A DNA stretch of 64,000 bases from Dryas octopetala (GCA_963921425.1 OY992833.1:25592698-25656697); one strand, 5' to 3'. Positions 23,640 to 37,328 are shown, counted from the first letter of the stretch. Made by a program: numbers and translations. Notes: a model not told the origin generated them from the sequence alone.

Positions 23640-25867
23640 ATGGGATCTTTTGTGCAGAGTTCATCCCAAGATGAGGAACATATTTTCCGAAGCCGAAGAC
23701 CAGCTGTCCAAGTACCTGACAATCTCACACTGCCAGAATTTGTGCTCAAAGATGCAGAGTTATATGCTGACAATGTTGCATTTGTGGAGGCTGTGACCGG
23801 AAAGAAAATTACTTATGGTGAGGTGGTTAGAAACACCAGGAGGTTTGCTAAGGCCTTGAGGTCTCTTGGCCTTAGAAAGGGGCAAGTGGTGGTTGTTGTT
23901 CTCCCAAATGTGGCTGAGTATGCCATAGTTGCTTTGGGAATAATGGCTGCTGGCGGCGTGTTTTCGGGAGCCAATCCATCGGGGCATGCATCCGAAATTA
24001 AGAAGCAGGTGGAGGCTGCTGATGCCAAGTTAATAGTAACAAATGTTGCAAGCTATGAAAAGGTAACGGTGTCAGATAAGAGCCACAATAATAATAAATA
24101 TATTAATTATAGTGTAACAATTTCTAATTTCTAAGCCTTTGTGTTGAAATGAGCAGGTAAAAGCTTTAGGTGTACCAGTAATTGTGCTTGGTGAAGAACT
24201 TATTGAAGGTGCTATGAATTGGAACAATCTGCTTGAAGCAGCAGACCGTGCAGGCAATAAAACAAATAAGGAGGAAGTCCAGCAGAGTGATCTTTGTGCC
24301 CTTCCCTTCTCATCAGGCACAACAGGATTGTCCAAGGGTGTAATGCTGACTCACCGAAACCTTGTAGCTAACCTCTGCTCCACACTCTTCGGAGTAACCC
24401 CGGAAATGGTGGGTAAAGTCACTGTACTAGGACTAATTCCATTCTTTCACATCTATGGGATCACTGGAATATGTTGCGCCACGCTTAGAAACAAGGGAAA
24501 AGTGGTGGTGATGGGGAGATTCGAACTCCGGACCTTTCTGAATGCGTTGATCTCACAAGAGGTCACATTTGCGCCCATTGTGCCACCAATCATTTTGAAC
24601 TTGGTTAAGAATCCAATAGTGGATGAATTTGATCTTAGCAAGCTCAAACTCCAGGCTGTTATGACTGCAGCAGCTCCACTTGCACCAGATCTCCTCACTG
24701 CTTTTGAAAACAAGTTCCCTGGTGTCCAAGTCCAAGAGGTGACACATTGTAAACAGCTTTCTTTTAACAAACAATGTGTAACAGACAATGTGTTTGTTCT
24801 AAATAGCTGGTTTTTACTTGTAGGCATATGGACTGACAGAACATAGCTGCATCACACTCACTCATGCAGAACTAGGTGCCAAAGCAAAGAAAAACTCAGT
24901 TGGGTTCATTCTTCCAAATATGCAAGTTAAATTCATCGACCCTGACACTGGTCGATCACTCCCCAGAAACACTCCTGGTGAAGTTTGTGTGTTAAGTCAA
25001 TGTACAATGAAAGGTAAAGGAGAGAGTTTGAATATTGCATCAAATTTAATCATTTTAATCATATCATACCATATGCTTAATCATGTCACAAACTTTTCAG
25101 GTTACTACAACAATGAGGAGGAGACTGCGCGGACCATTGACAAGAATGGATGGCTTCACACTGGTGACATTGGCTTCATTGATGATGATGACAATGTCTT
25201 CATTGTAGATCGCATCAAGGAACTAATCAAGTACAAAGGTTTCCAAGTAAGATGGACTTCTCTTATGATCCTGAAGAAAATTTTCACTGACACAATATCA
25301 AGCACTTAGAAGATGTTCTGCTGAGTGGTAAAGCATTAGACTAGTTCACATTCCAATATAATTGCTTAATTAAGATATTTTCTCTGTTGTTTGAAGGTAG
25401 CTCCTGCTGAACTTGAGGCCATCCTTCTGACTCATCCCTCAGTTGAAGATGTAGCAGTAGTCCCGTAAGTAGAGTAAAACTTTCTTATCACGGCGTATAC
25501 ACCATGTGTCTGTTCTCTTTTATTAGCACGTGATGAGAGAGACAAATACAAAAAGTGTATACACCCGTTTAGATTCAGAGTTATATTGTATATAATAAGT
25601 GTATACATGCAAGAAACTAAGGTGTCCTGGAATTTCAGACTGCCAGATGAGGAGGCTGGGGAGATTCCAGCAGCATGTGTTGTGATGGTAGCTGGTGCAA
25701 AAGAGAGTGAAGAAGAAATGATAAAGTTTGTGGCCTCAAATGTTGCACAATACAAGAAAGTGAGAGTGGTGCACTTCGTGGACACCATCCCTAAATCACC
25801 CTCTGGCAAAATTATGAGGAGGCTGATCAAAGAGACCCTGATAGAAAAGATGAAGGCATGCAATTAA
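23640..25867 (+). CDS. ACOS5: Fatty acyl-CoA synthetase ACOS5 (4-coumarate:CoA ligase-like 1)
   Basis: Six exons: 23640-24062, 24157-24738, 24824-25013, 25101-25246, 25397-25464, 25639-25867; 545 residues, all phases agree. It is an ANL-superfamily enzyme that makes an acyl-AMP and then the CoA ester. Visible motifs are the P-loop LPFSSGTTGLSKGV (about residue 187), YGLTEHSC, GWLHTGDIG, RIKELIKYKGFQVAPAELEA and the C-terminal PKSPSGKIMRR with the catalytic lysine. The N-terminus (IFRSRRPAV..VPDNLTLPEFVL, NVAFVEAVTGK) follows Arabidopsis ACOS5 (At1g62940), not the lignin 4CLs. ACOS5 acts in tapetum on medium-chain hydroxy fatty acids for sporopollenin. The end (KMKACN) is not a peroxisomal PTS1, which fits ER or cytosol. 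Expression in anthers is expected from the family, not shown here. Confidence 0.95.
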
Positions 25868-28790
25868 TAATTCAAAACTTTTCACCTGCTAGTACTCCAA
25901 ATTAATAACATGAATGGGTTTGCACTTTACATACATAATTCAGACATTAAACGACTATATGTATCATCCAAGATAACTATGCCGTATGAGATGACCAATT
26001 ATTGAGATGTGATATATATGGCAAACAATTATTAATGAAAGCATCATCATACCAGCAAATTATAAAGAATAAATTAAAACAAAAACAAAACGAAAAAGTT
26101 CGGAGAAGAGTAGTTGGACAGGTTGATTGCATCATACATTTTGAACATCAAGAATTTGACCGACCAGTACAATCGACTCTTAATCCACAATGAAAAGTTT
26201 TATGATACAAACAAGTATGATATATACATGTATTTTAAACTTTTCAATTTTGATGGATTTATATTTTTATATTTATGATATAGATTTATATATCGTTACG
26301 TACACTTGCATGTAACTGGTGTATATCCTCACACTCTCATAACATCTTTTTACATGTTAGTAATGTGACCATTTATTATGAGAGTGTAGGTATATACAAC
26401 TCATTATATATAAGTTTTTTTTTTCTATTGGTATGTTATACATAGTTAGTATAATAAGAGAGAAACTTTCTTGTAATATAGAGAAAGCTGACTTAATATC
26501 TCAATCCATTAACATGATAACATCTATATTTTTATACTTCATCACATACAAATTTCTCTAATTAAAAAAAAACAAAATTTGAGATGCTAAATCAGCCCTT
26601 AACCCTGTTACAGAGAGTTTTTCTCTCATAAAATTAAGGACTAATCTTGAATGGAGTTATTGGTGTATTGACTCTGCAACAATGACCGTACCAATCCAAG
26701 GAAGATGAACAGGTCCAGGGATATAAATATTATGGGACCATACTTGTCGCTTCTATTGAGCAATTAAATTGATCATGTCCCAGTGGGCAAAAAACAAAAT
26801 TTGATCATGCCCCAATCTGTAGGGAGTACTAATTATTCCAACTGAATTGAGGCAACAACTTGGATGCAGGACCACACAATTTATATAACAATTATTTTTT
26901 TTTCTTTTTGTAAAAAAATTATATAATAATCATTTTCTTAGTTTATTAGTTTATAACTTTATATAATAATCTTCTCCCTCTCTGAAAATAGCTCCATAAT
27001 GAAGTAATAGCCAATAGCCAGCCATATTTCTATGCCTATGCGGCTGACCGTTGCTTTCAGATTTTAATTTAAAACAATGAATTAGCGAATGAAAATTGAA
27101 AATGAACGGTAGTAATTAATGAACAATTTGTGAACGTGCTCACGTGGACCCTCTCAGCATGAGATCTTGAAACTGAATTTTATTATGTTATCTGATGAAT
27201 TAATATAATTGTTCCTGTTGGCCAAAAAAAAAAAATTGTTCCCATTTGCCAACCTCAATCCACACGAACTATGAGTGAGTCTTCAGTGAGCATGCCTCAT
27301 ACAAGATTTATCCCACGAACTATTGTTTAATTAAACACACAAGTTGGTTTTGCCCAATTAACAAAAAACAAACCCCAACTCAGTCACTCTCTTTGTCCAA
27401 GGAATAAGTTATTTATTCCTTCAATCACATCCCGTGTTGATTTTATATTTTTATGTATCTTTAATTATAATTAATCCTAACATAGGGACCCCCTCCAAGT
27501 CTTTTTGTTAGAGTATCATACTGTCAACTAGGACAAGTTGGTGATACAAGACACATTCTTAAGTTTACTTTCCTTAAACAAACCAAAATTCCCAGTTAAA
27601 CAAACAAACCACATTACATTTTTTAGCTTATTCTCGTCTTTAAATTAACAAAATTTTCACATGACACCTCAGCCACACAAAAAAGTATAGCTATTGGAAG
27701 GTAAATTTTTTCTCTCTAACAAATAAGATAATAATACTAAAAAATAGAATGGAAAATGTAATGGTAGTTTCGGTTGACCAAGATACCTTGCAGTCACTTT
27801 TGCAAAAAGATAATAATTTTTGTAAGACAATTAAACTATGTTATATGTTTCATCAAAAAAATAAAAAAAACTATGTTATATGTCATCATATTGATGTGGT
27901 ATAATTATTCGCTACACTTGCTTATAACATCAACATTTCGTGAATTAATTTGACACAAATTTTAATTACAAAATTATTTGGCGACACATTTTTAATATTA
28001 CAGAGCACTGAATGTAATTAATGGTTAGTTCTAGTTTTATGATTCTAAAATAATATCTCAAGTAATGTGGATGTGTTTCATTTACACATGACTTACTATA
28101 AAAAAAAAATATTTTGTTTGGCCAATACTATAAGTCTATAAAGTTCATTTATTTCATAACAAATAAAACAATAACTCTTACAATCACATATTATTTAAAA
28201 TCTATAACATATAAATTTAATCATGCTATGATTATACATAGAGTAAGTTTTATTGCGGATGAACAGTAAATAAGTATGAATGCGAACGTCGACATGGTGC
28301 GGACACGGTGTCGACACACAAAATTGAGATGTGTTGCAGCTAGTTAATGATGTGTCGACACCATATCTACACTATAGCGGCGCCCACGTTCATTTTTATT
28401 TACTGTTCATCTGCATTAAAGTGTCGCTTTAATACATTATCGCCAAAAATGTATTCTTCGTATGAACAACTATTGAATCATAAATAATTGATTCATAATT
28501 GAATCCTTTTTCTCATACCAAGGAGCCGGGTCGACTCCGGTTGGACCGGCCAGTCAAGATTTGTCGCTTTTGATGGTTGCGTTTAGTGAGGAGGGTCTAC
28601 AAAAGTTGAAAACTGCCAAGGGCCCAAAAGCAAAGCAAAAGTTAAAATACGCACAAACACAATATAATTGTGTGTGTGTGTGTGTGTGTGAGAGGAAGAG
28701 GTGGTACAAAGTCTCTTCGGTCTTTACAATGAAAGCAAAGCAAGGCCTTGAAGAAAGGTTGAAAGGAATGGGTATGCCAGAAAATGCTGC
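25868..28790. other. Intergenic DNA with small inverted repeats
   Basis: AT-rich, no gene seen. Two hairpin elements stand out. One is about 26316-26398, with GTATATCCTCACACTCTCATAA inverted as TTATGAGAGTGTAGGTATATAC. The other is about 28246-28430, with TGCGGATGAACAGTAAATAA inverted as TTATTTACTGTTCATCTGCA. A (GT) repeat lies at about 28668-28691. Confidence 0.5.
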
Positions 28791-30493
28791 TTTTGTTTAA
28801 TACTCCAAAACTTCTCTGCAAGACTGCAACCTTCCACAAACCACCAGGTAATAAGCTCAGTAAGCTCTTCAGCTTGCAATCATTTTCGCTTTTTCCACTT
28901 TCTTCTTTTTTCTCTGTACCTGTATTTCTATAATTCCATTATAAAAATGTAATCTTTGTCCGATTTTTCTTCGCTTTCTCTCTTTTTCCTCTGTTACTGT
29001 TCTGTATAACTGGATTTGGGAACTTTGGGAAAATGGTGAACAGCGGTGGCTCTGCTTCTGCTGACTTTCGATTTCGATTTGTGTTTTTGGGTGAAAAAGA
29101 TGTAATTATTAGATGCGAAGTTGCCGAAATTTCTAAGTTTGGCGAAGCAATTGTAAAGTTTTTTTTTTTTTGGAACAACAGTTTCTCGATATTTCCATAA
29201 TATGAGGTCTGACTTTATTTGGGAAAGAAAATATGGTCTTTTTTTCCCTTCTTCCTCCCAAAAAATATGCTTTTTCTTCGTCTTGTACCTGAAAATTATT
29301 GAGCTACTTTGGACATGTGGGTTAAAAGCAATCTTATGGGGTCTGGTTTCAGTTCCAAATACGTAAAATAAAAATTACTAGTATTTAGTAAAGTTGAAAT
29401 AAAAAAGAAATTTTTTTTTTTTTATCCTTTTCTTTTTGGCCGGGGAATGCGGCATTATATACCCATTTGATTATCGTATTGAGTTTGCTGAATTTTCTTG
29501 GTGACTAAGAAGGAAGAGGCTTGGGTTTGTTTGGAGAATTTCAGAGCAATTGGGTTTAAAGTTTAAGCGTTAGTTGATAGAATGATAGGCTGTGGTGGGT
29601 GGGTCTTATTCAATGACCGACTTCAAGAGAATGCGATGGAATTGAGAATGTGAATTATTGGAGCAAAAAGGTTTGGAAAGTACAAGGTATTTTAAGTAAA
29701 GGCATGTAAAAAGAAAAACATTATTAAGAATAATTGAAGAGAGAGAGAGAGAGAGAGAGGTAGTAGCTATATAAAGGTGGTAAATTTCATATGGGTTGGT
29801 GGGTAACAGTAAGTTTAGCATGAACTTCACCCCAAATTTTGTAGGGAAATGAGGAACACTTGCCAATCTTACTGGGGTTCAAGATGATTGTAGTGTCTGA
29901 ATGGTGGGGACTTGTTGAAGTACTAGATTGGGAAGTGATGACTGGGATACGTGGGATACAGACTATTCAGTGGGTGAGGTTTGGATTTATGTAATCAGAT
30001 TCTTTGTTTTGGTCGACTCCAGTAGATGGGGGATTGTTAAAGCTATGCCTTAAAATCTGGAAACCATTTATTGGTTTTACAGGAAAGGAAATTTATAGCT
30101 ACAGAAGATTATCGGTTGTAGAATGATTCCTCTGCAATGGGATGCTTCAGTCGGTTATTTATTTAATTCCCTTTTCTGCATCATTTGAGCTTGGTAGTTG
30201 GGCAGATCTGAACAGCCTTGCTTGTATAACTCATCAAAACTCGGAAGGGGGAACCAGTGTTCAACATTGTTCCTTGTAAGAGGTATTTAGGATTTGCTTT
30301 CTTTTGTAGCTTGGGTCCTCTGAAACAGTGAAGCCGCGCCACTCCAATATGCATGTTCTTGTTCTTTGACATTGTTTATTGACTATTCAATTAATGTTTT
30401 CATGTACTCCTTCAATTTCTTTGCTTCATTGGTGCTTTTATATATATATATATACTTATGTGGTAGTTATAACTTGTATCATATATGTTTGCA
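28790..30493 (+). other. SPL 5' UTR exon and 5' UTR intron (tentative)
   Basis: A donor CCAG|GTAATAAG at 28847/28848 and an acceptor TGTTTGCAG at about 30493 suggest a non-coding first exon ending at 28847 and a 1.6-kb leader intron. A (GA) microsatellite lies at about 29738-29760 and a (TA) run near 30440. No coding sequence is seen. Confidence 0.5.
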
Positions 30494-30548
30494 GCATCTC
30501 TTGACCAGTTGCATTTGCATCATCTGAGGAAGATTTTGAAGAATTTTT

Positions 30549-33036
30549 ATGAATTCTCTGTTGCTGATGGAGTGGAATGAAAAACCTCCTTCACTATGGG
30601 ACTGGGAGAACCTTTTCATGTTTGGTGCAAAAGTAACTGACAATCCTAAGAAGCTTCAACCAACAGACTGGGGTATTGAAGGAGAAAGAGGAATGAACTC
30701 TGAATCTTTCTATTCACCTGGGGGCGATGGGGGTAGTGGTGTCTCTGGGTCTGATTTAGGAGATGCTTCATCAAAGAGTTCGAAATCAGCTTCTGTTAAT
30801 TCTTCAGTTGGGGAAAGTAAGAAATCCAACTTCAACCTTGAGGCCTTTGAAGGTTTCCCGGATTTTGCTGATAAAAAAGAATCAGCTAAAGCTGAAGCCC
30901 TTGGATGTTCTCCAAGTCATGAGGTTTCAGCTGGCTCTGGTGAGCCATTGCTCAGTCTAAAGCTTGGTAAGCGGATGTACTTTGAAGATGTTTGTGCAGG
31001 AAATAATTCTAAGAACTCTTCTCTTTCTGTAATTTCCACGTCAATGGCAACAAAGGCAAAGAGATTGAAGTCCACTGGTCAGAGTACATTTGCAACACGC
31101 TGCCAAGTTGAAGGCTGCAACCTTGATCTGTCGTCAGCCAAAGATTACCATCGCAAACATAGGATTTGTGAGAATCATTCCAAATCTCCAAAGGTCATTG
31201 TAGATGGTGTGGAACGTCGGTTTTGCCAGCAGTGTAGCAGGTAAAGCTAGTTATAGACTGCTTGGAAGATAATGAAACCCAGCAGTTACTTGTTTTCTGA
31301 CTATTGTTTTATTGCTTGTTCTTACCGTAGCCTAAAGATCCTCTAGACAGTCATACTCATCTACATGTCTTAATTATAACAATGATTTATTCTTTAATTG
31401 TTCAATCAATATGAGCTTCAGTTCCTTCTTGGCTTCTAACATATAGATCTTGATCTGCAAAATACTTTGTGCTGTCAAAGGTTCCATGGCCTTTCTGAAT
31501 TTGATGAAAAGAAGCGAAGCTGCCGCAGGCGACTTTCTGATCACAATGCAAGGCGCCGCAAACCACAGCCAGAAGCAGTGCGAAATCCAGCAAGGCTGTC
31601 TTCATCACTGTATAGCACAGGTTTTAAACTCATACTTAAATATTTTCTGGTTCTTCAAGCTGCTTACATACACCAGATCATGATATAACATAACCACTTT
31701 TAATTGAAACTGTACAGTTTTGTTTTTGTTTTAAACTCATCAAGGATGCAAATATTTTAAATTGTTTTTTGTTTTTGTTTTCACATGTGACTTTAATATT
31801 TATTTATGCTTGAGCTTTTCCTGAATTTTAAATATTAATAAGTAAAGCCCATCCAAATCCTTGTGGAAGTAAACCCAGGCTTTTTTTTTTTCTTGCCATA
31901 AATAAATGGAATTAACGGGCCTCATACAGTGTTCCAACTTCTTGATTGGTCACATGCTGTTTCTCTAGTGTAATCCTTTTAATTTGTGATGGAATTATTT
32001 GGTAAAGATTCATATTAAGAATCATTCAAAACATCAATTGAATTACTACCTTTGGGTGCTACAGCTGCTACGCTGCATGGGATATCCATCCTTGAGAGAT
32101 ATGCCATGCACAATATTAATCATTTGGCATGCTTTCAGATTAGAGTTAATATTTAGAGTTGTACAATCATATTTGTATTAAATGGTTGCTATCAATTAAA
32201 TCTGTGCTGGTTTTGCTTACCTATGCAGATGAGAGGCAACAGATGAACCTTGTTTTGGACCATACTTACACAAGGCATGGTACAAATTTAGCATGGGATG
32301 GCGCATCCAGCTTCAAGTTTGCACAAACAAAAGAATATTTTCCAAATCCTGCAAAAGGAGGAGGCACTACCAGGCAGCTAAATTTACCCAACAACGAAAT
32401 TCCAGGTTCCATAACCATGCTTTATCATGATTCCAGTAAGCTGTCACCGTCTAAGGGCACAGCGGCTGAGGTTCTCAACCGAGGTCTATTCTTAATCAGA
32501 TTGGAACTAGCCTTATGATTCATGATTGTTTGCTTTAACTGTCAATCTTGTCTTAGGTTTTATTTGTTTTCTTTCGAAAGAAATCCGTGCATACTCCAGT
32601 TACCTATGTAAATATATTGCGCCATCGTAGTGTATATATCATTCATACCTGTTAAAAGGTCATGTAACTTTTATTTGGTGATGGGTTTGCAGGTCCTGAA
32701 GAATCTATGATCTCTTTCAATGTGGATGCAACGCAGGATCTTCATCGTGCTCTCTCTCTTCTGTCAACGAGTTCTTGGGTTTCATGCGAAGGGAAGCCCG
32801 TTTCACTTGATAATGCCAACCACGGTAATCATGCCAACATGCCTCAACCTGTGATGCATGCAATGACCCAAGGCATGCCAGTCTCTTCAGAGTACTGGCA
32901 AACTGAACATCCATCATCCCTTGATACCCAAGGGCATGTCTCCCATTCACAGAGTAATGGCAGCAACCACTTTCAAGACCTTCATCTGTTCAAAGGGCCG
33001 TATGAATTTGGCTATCACACCAACCAATTCAATTAA
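30549..33036 (+). CDS. SPL2: SQUAMOSA promoter-binding-like transcription factor, SPL2/10/11 clade
   Basis: Four coding exons: 30549-31240, 31481-31620, 32229-32483, 32693-33036; 476 residues, phases agree. A second ATG at 30567 gives [16 protein letters not shown], the usual start of SPL2-clade proteins; I kept the upstream ATG as longest. The SBP domain (from [20 protein letters not shown]) carries the zinc-binding Cys/His set and ends with the bipartite nuclear signal [18 protein letters not shown], and is split by intron one at [15 protein letters not shown] as in all SPLs. It binds GTAC cores in nuclear promoters and acts in phase change and organ development. The last exon carries a miR156 site coding for ALSLLS. 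SPL10 or SPL11 would be equally fair names. Confidence 0.95.
32747..32766 (+). promoter_or_regulatory. miR156 target site
   Basis: GTGCTCTCTCTCTTCTGTCA is identical to the canonical SPL target; against miR156 (TGACAGAAGAGAGTGAGCAC, recalled) there is one mismatch. It lies in frame in the last coding exon and encodes RALSLLS. Confidence 0.97.
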
Positions 33037-33649
33037 CTTACATCAGATAACTGTTCTTTTAGCCATATAATGCCACACTTGTTAAGGTTAGTTCCTTTTC
33101 CAGAGTCTGTTTTGCATATCCTATCTGGTGTCCTGTTAAAAAGGCATGTATTATCAAATTTAAATATCTGATGATGGTTGACATGGCTATTGTTTTTTAT
33201 TTTTTTTAATACACTAATGGGAGTTTTATGTCCAGGATCTAGACGCTTCTATTCAGCTACGGCCAAGATTTCATATCATGGGTGCGAATTGAATAGTTCA
33301 ATCTAGTTCTACTATTTCCTTGTTATGTCATACAATATAATTTGACAATTTGTAATTTGGATTTGGTCTGTTGTTGGCATACTGCTTTACATATGTAGTT
33401 TTTTCTTTAACCTGACTTGAATGCTATATGGAATATTGGAACCTTAAAGAGGTTGGTACTTGGTAGCCAATCTCAGTGAATTCCCTCAGTTTTCCTCTTT
33501 TCCTCTTGCCTTGGGTAGCACATCAAATTGAAGGCCGACTACCCATATGCTTAGATTTCCTTGGGTACCATGAACTTCAAACGAACCCACGTCAATCATC
33601 TTATAAGAGCCTTGTGGGCATTTCATTTATTTATTTGTCATTTCTATTT

Positions 33650-33748
33650 TACTTTTTTGTCAAACGATATTAGGGACGTGTGATTTGAACCCATTACCTC
33701 AGATGTATGCTGGTAAATATACTTTAACTACTTGCCCGGTTGCCCCTA
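33650..33748 (-). mobile_element. tRNA-derived SINE fragment
   Basis: On the minus strand a region like an A box (GGGGCAACCGGGCAAGTAGT) is followed about 45 nt later by GGTTCAAATC (plus-strand 33682-33691), a standard pol III B box. This fits a tRNA-derived SINE; the exact ends are not resolved. Confidence 0.55.
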
Positions 33749-36700
33749 CAATTTCTTATGTAAACAAAGATTTGATTAAATGCATGTGAACCTACTGAGC
33801 TCCTGAAAATGCAACTTAAATATGAATTTATTTAAGATATCAATTTTCTTTCATCACTTTCTCTCTTTAAGCAACTAGAAATTGCAGACCAATTTTTTTT
33901 CTAATAGCAATTGCAGACCTAATTTAGATAAAAGATGTACATTTGCAAAGTATTAAACTTGTCACTGAAGGTGTGATTTCAAGGTTCTTATTGATGCAAT
34001 TACACAAAGAGGACAAATCCCATAGAATTTTATATCAGTCTTGTGGGACATTGCTTTAATCATGAAGTCCTTTACTCAAAGTTTCCATCAGGCGCATTTA
34101 CTGGGAAGCAAATTCCCTTACTATATAGATCTTAAAATTTAGGTTTAATATCGATTTACCACCCAAAACTGTAACTCATTCTTATATTGCCACCTGAAAG
34201 ATTTTTTGTCTCAAATTACCACCTCTAACTTACATCCGTATCCCATTTTACCTTGTTCCGTCAATAATTTTGTTAACAATGCTGACTTGGCCGTTAATGT
34301 TGACGTGGCGCGCTGGATGTGCGCCATGTGTCACATCTTTGCTTTTATTTTCGTATTTTTATATTTTTTAATTTTTATAAACTTTGAAAATTAATTAAAA
34401 ATAGATCCGAACTCAGAAAAATTTATAGGGACTCATCTTGACTAGCAGTCTAGCACTAATTTACAATAGGATTAAATTACCAATTTGCCCTCTAAAAATT
34501 TTCAAAAAAATTGGAAAATCCAAATTTATTTCTAAAAAATTAAAATAAATTTCCATTTATTAAATAAATTCTAGAATTTTTCATAAACTTTCGGACGAAT
34601 TCTTAAAAATATTTTGAAAATTACCAAAAGCCTGTTTTAGAGAATTATTTCGACTTTACAGAAATTCTAAAATTTATTTTATAGAAAGAAATTTATTTTC
34701 CTCTAAGACCAAGAGATCTTTTGGGTAGCAAGTGTTCACGAGAAATGTATTGTTAGTTTTTAGAAGACTAACGGTACAGACCTCATATTTTTTGGAGTAC
34801 GGGAAATTATCCTATGATTTTTCAAAGAGTAGAATATTTTAATTTTCTAGAAATAAATTTGAACTTCCCAAATTTTTTGAAAATTTTTAGAGGAAAAATT
34901 GGTATTTTGATCTCATAATAAATTAGTACTAGTCAAGACAAGTCCATATAAATTTTTTGTGTATTTTTCTGAATTTGGAGATATTTTTAATTAATTTTCA
35001 AAGTTTATAAAAATTAGAAAATACAATAAAAAATGTGACACGTGGCACACATCTAGCGCGCCACATCAACATTAACGGCCAAGTCAGCATTTTTAACAGA
35101 ATTGTTGACGGAACAAGATAAATGGAACACAGATGTAAGTTACAGGTAATAATTTAAGACAAAAAAAAACTTTTAAGTGACAATGTAAAAATGAGTTATA
35201 ATTTTATGTGGTAAATCGATAATTAAACCCAAAATTTATATGTATTACGTCCGAATCGGACTGGATAGATGTGTTCAGTTGTAATCAGTTTTGTTTCAAT
35301 ACAATTTCCTTTTTTCAGGAAAGAAAAAAAAAATCCGATTAACAGTGTCTTTAATTAAATACTTTAGAAATGGCACCCATTTCTAGCATTTTCTTCCCGC
35401 CAAGCTTTCATTAGCTGCGCGGCCTCCCAGTCCAATCCAACCGGTTGAGCAAAACAGTAAACATGGAAATGGGCTCTGTTGCCCAGGATAAGATGGGCTA
35501 AACATTTCATGAATATTTAATAACAATTTTACCTCTATAAAATATTAAATTACTTGAAAAAAGCCAACTTTTAATTCCTTTAAAAGAATGAGTAGCCCAA
35601 ATTTTTATCACTGACCTCGCTATTTATTTTTTAATTTTGGAGTTTCAGAGAAAATAATAATTAGACTTTTATTAAAAGTGAGAAGAATAGTAAATCTTGG
35701 GTGATCTAAAATTTTAATTTCCTGCAGCAAAAAGATTAAAGATGTAATTATTAAAATCTGGGAAACTTGGTATGAAGGATAAATTATTTAGGTGTAGAAA
35801 TAGAATCACTAAAAGCCTTCTTTTTCTTTGGGACTGAAACGTATTGGCGTATTGCCTAACCTAGTCGTGATCAATTATTAAAGGCACAAAACTCTTAAAC
35901 CTAAACCATTTTCAATTATGCAATTAATAAGAAAAAAGTATTTAATTGACACAACCCTCGTCCATATGTAGCAAGAATCAATACCTTAGCACAGTGATGT
36001 AAACAGTACTTAACATGCCATTTAGCTCATGTTAATCTAAATCTTCCACGCATCTAGCACCATCAACTACTGATTCACCAAAAAGGCTAATGACCTAAGG
36101 AACAGAGACATGACCCACTCAAAATCAACTAGGATCAATTTTCAGACACTTCACTCAAGTTTTACCCCAATATTATTAGACTTCCACCACACACTTTACT
36201 CAAGACCTATCTGCAATGCAAAATCGAGACCCAATTTTTTTATCGAAGACAACAATTGTAAATTGTCACTATAAGCACAAACAAAACACACAGGGAAAGA
36301 TGTAAAATATGACACTCGACAGGCTGACAAGCAGGGCATGAAATTTAAGGCCACTTCACTGGCAAGACAAAGCAAAATGCCTCCTGTTGACTTCTTTCCA
36401 ATCACCACTTTATTTTATGGCCACAAAACTAAATAGCAATAAGATGGGGAACCACCGTCTCAGAATCAAAGTCCTGCCACTCAATTTCAATGGCCACAAG
36501 AACAACCGGAGCACAGCATGTGGATCCCTGAGGCATGGGAAACTCAAAAGAAAACTACATGCTTACAGCCTACAAGCAACTGACTAAAAGCAAACCTTCT
36601 GTCCCCAATTTTAACACAAAGAGACCTAATTAATCAAACTTGGGGGTTTCATGCACTTCTAACAGAAGCATCTGTTAAATCATAGATACTTCAATGACAT

Positions 36701-37328
36701 AGAAAATTTGAGATCAAATAAAAACCAGAAAGAAAAAAACAGACTACAGTAACCTTCTTAGCCAACCAGTAACACTCACTAGAACAGATGAGTTGATTCC
36801 AAAAGTAAAGGGCCTAACTAATGAAACCAGAACCAACCTGTAAAATCTTTGCCAGATGATACTGGCTGACACAAGATGCATTGTACGATCCACAAAGACC
36901 ACAAATAGCATAGCAGTTAATACAACAACTTGACACAGATCATGATAAGGTAGAGTAACTCGATAACCGCTGCAACATGAGGACGACAAGACTGACTTTC
37001 AGACACCCATATTGAGCAATGCTGGATGACAACTCTGGACCTTCTCAACCCTCAAATATGTCCTAGTACTCACTGGAACAGTAGACAATTATAAATTAAC
37101 CGATGCACCAGAGAAATACATAAAGAAAATTAAAGAGCTAGAATCAAAATCCATCTACAGTTTAAAAAATAAAAAATACTCAAGCACGGAAGGAAATCTT
37201 TGAAATTGATCCATTAACGAGAATAGTTCAGAAAATATAACATATATCATGTTTGTAATGTGTACACAAATCATGAAAAACAATGACAATTCCAAGCAAC
37301 CAACAGACAAATGTCTAATACAACAAAC
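33749..37328. other. Intergenic DNA, SPL to zinc finger gene
   Basis: It holds fold-back copy one (34141-35230). The region 35240-36200 is AT-rich without a gene. From about 36200 to 37328 lies the probable 3' end of the zinc finger gene. A tentative last exon is 36969-36940, after TTGCAG, coding RLSSYSTLS and a stop in the right phase. Confidence 0.45.
34141..35230. mobile_element. 1.1-kb palindromic fold-back element, copy one
   Basis: The left half (AGGTTTAATATCGATTTACC ... CATTCTTATATTGCCACCTG ... TGACTTGGCCGTTAATGTTG) is repeated inverted on the right (CATTAACGGCCAAGTCAGC ... GGTAAATCGATAATTAAACC). The inverted repeats cover several hundred bp on each side, around a small centre. AAAATTT flanks it at 34134-34140 and 35231-35237, a possible 7-bp duplication. 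No transposase frame. Confidence 0.85.
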
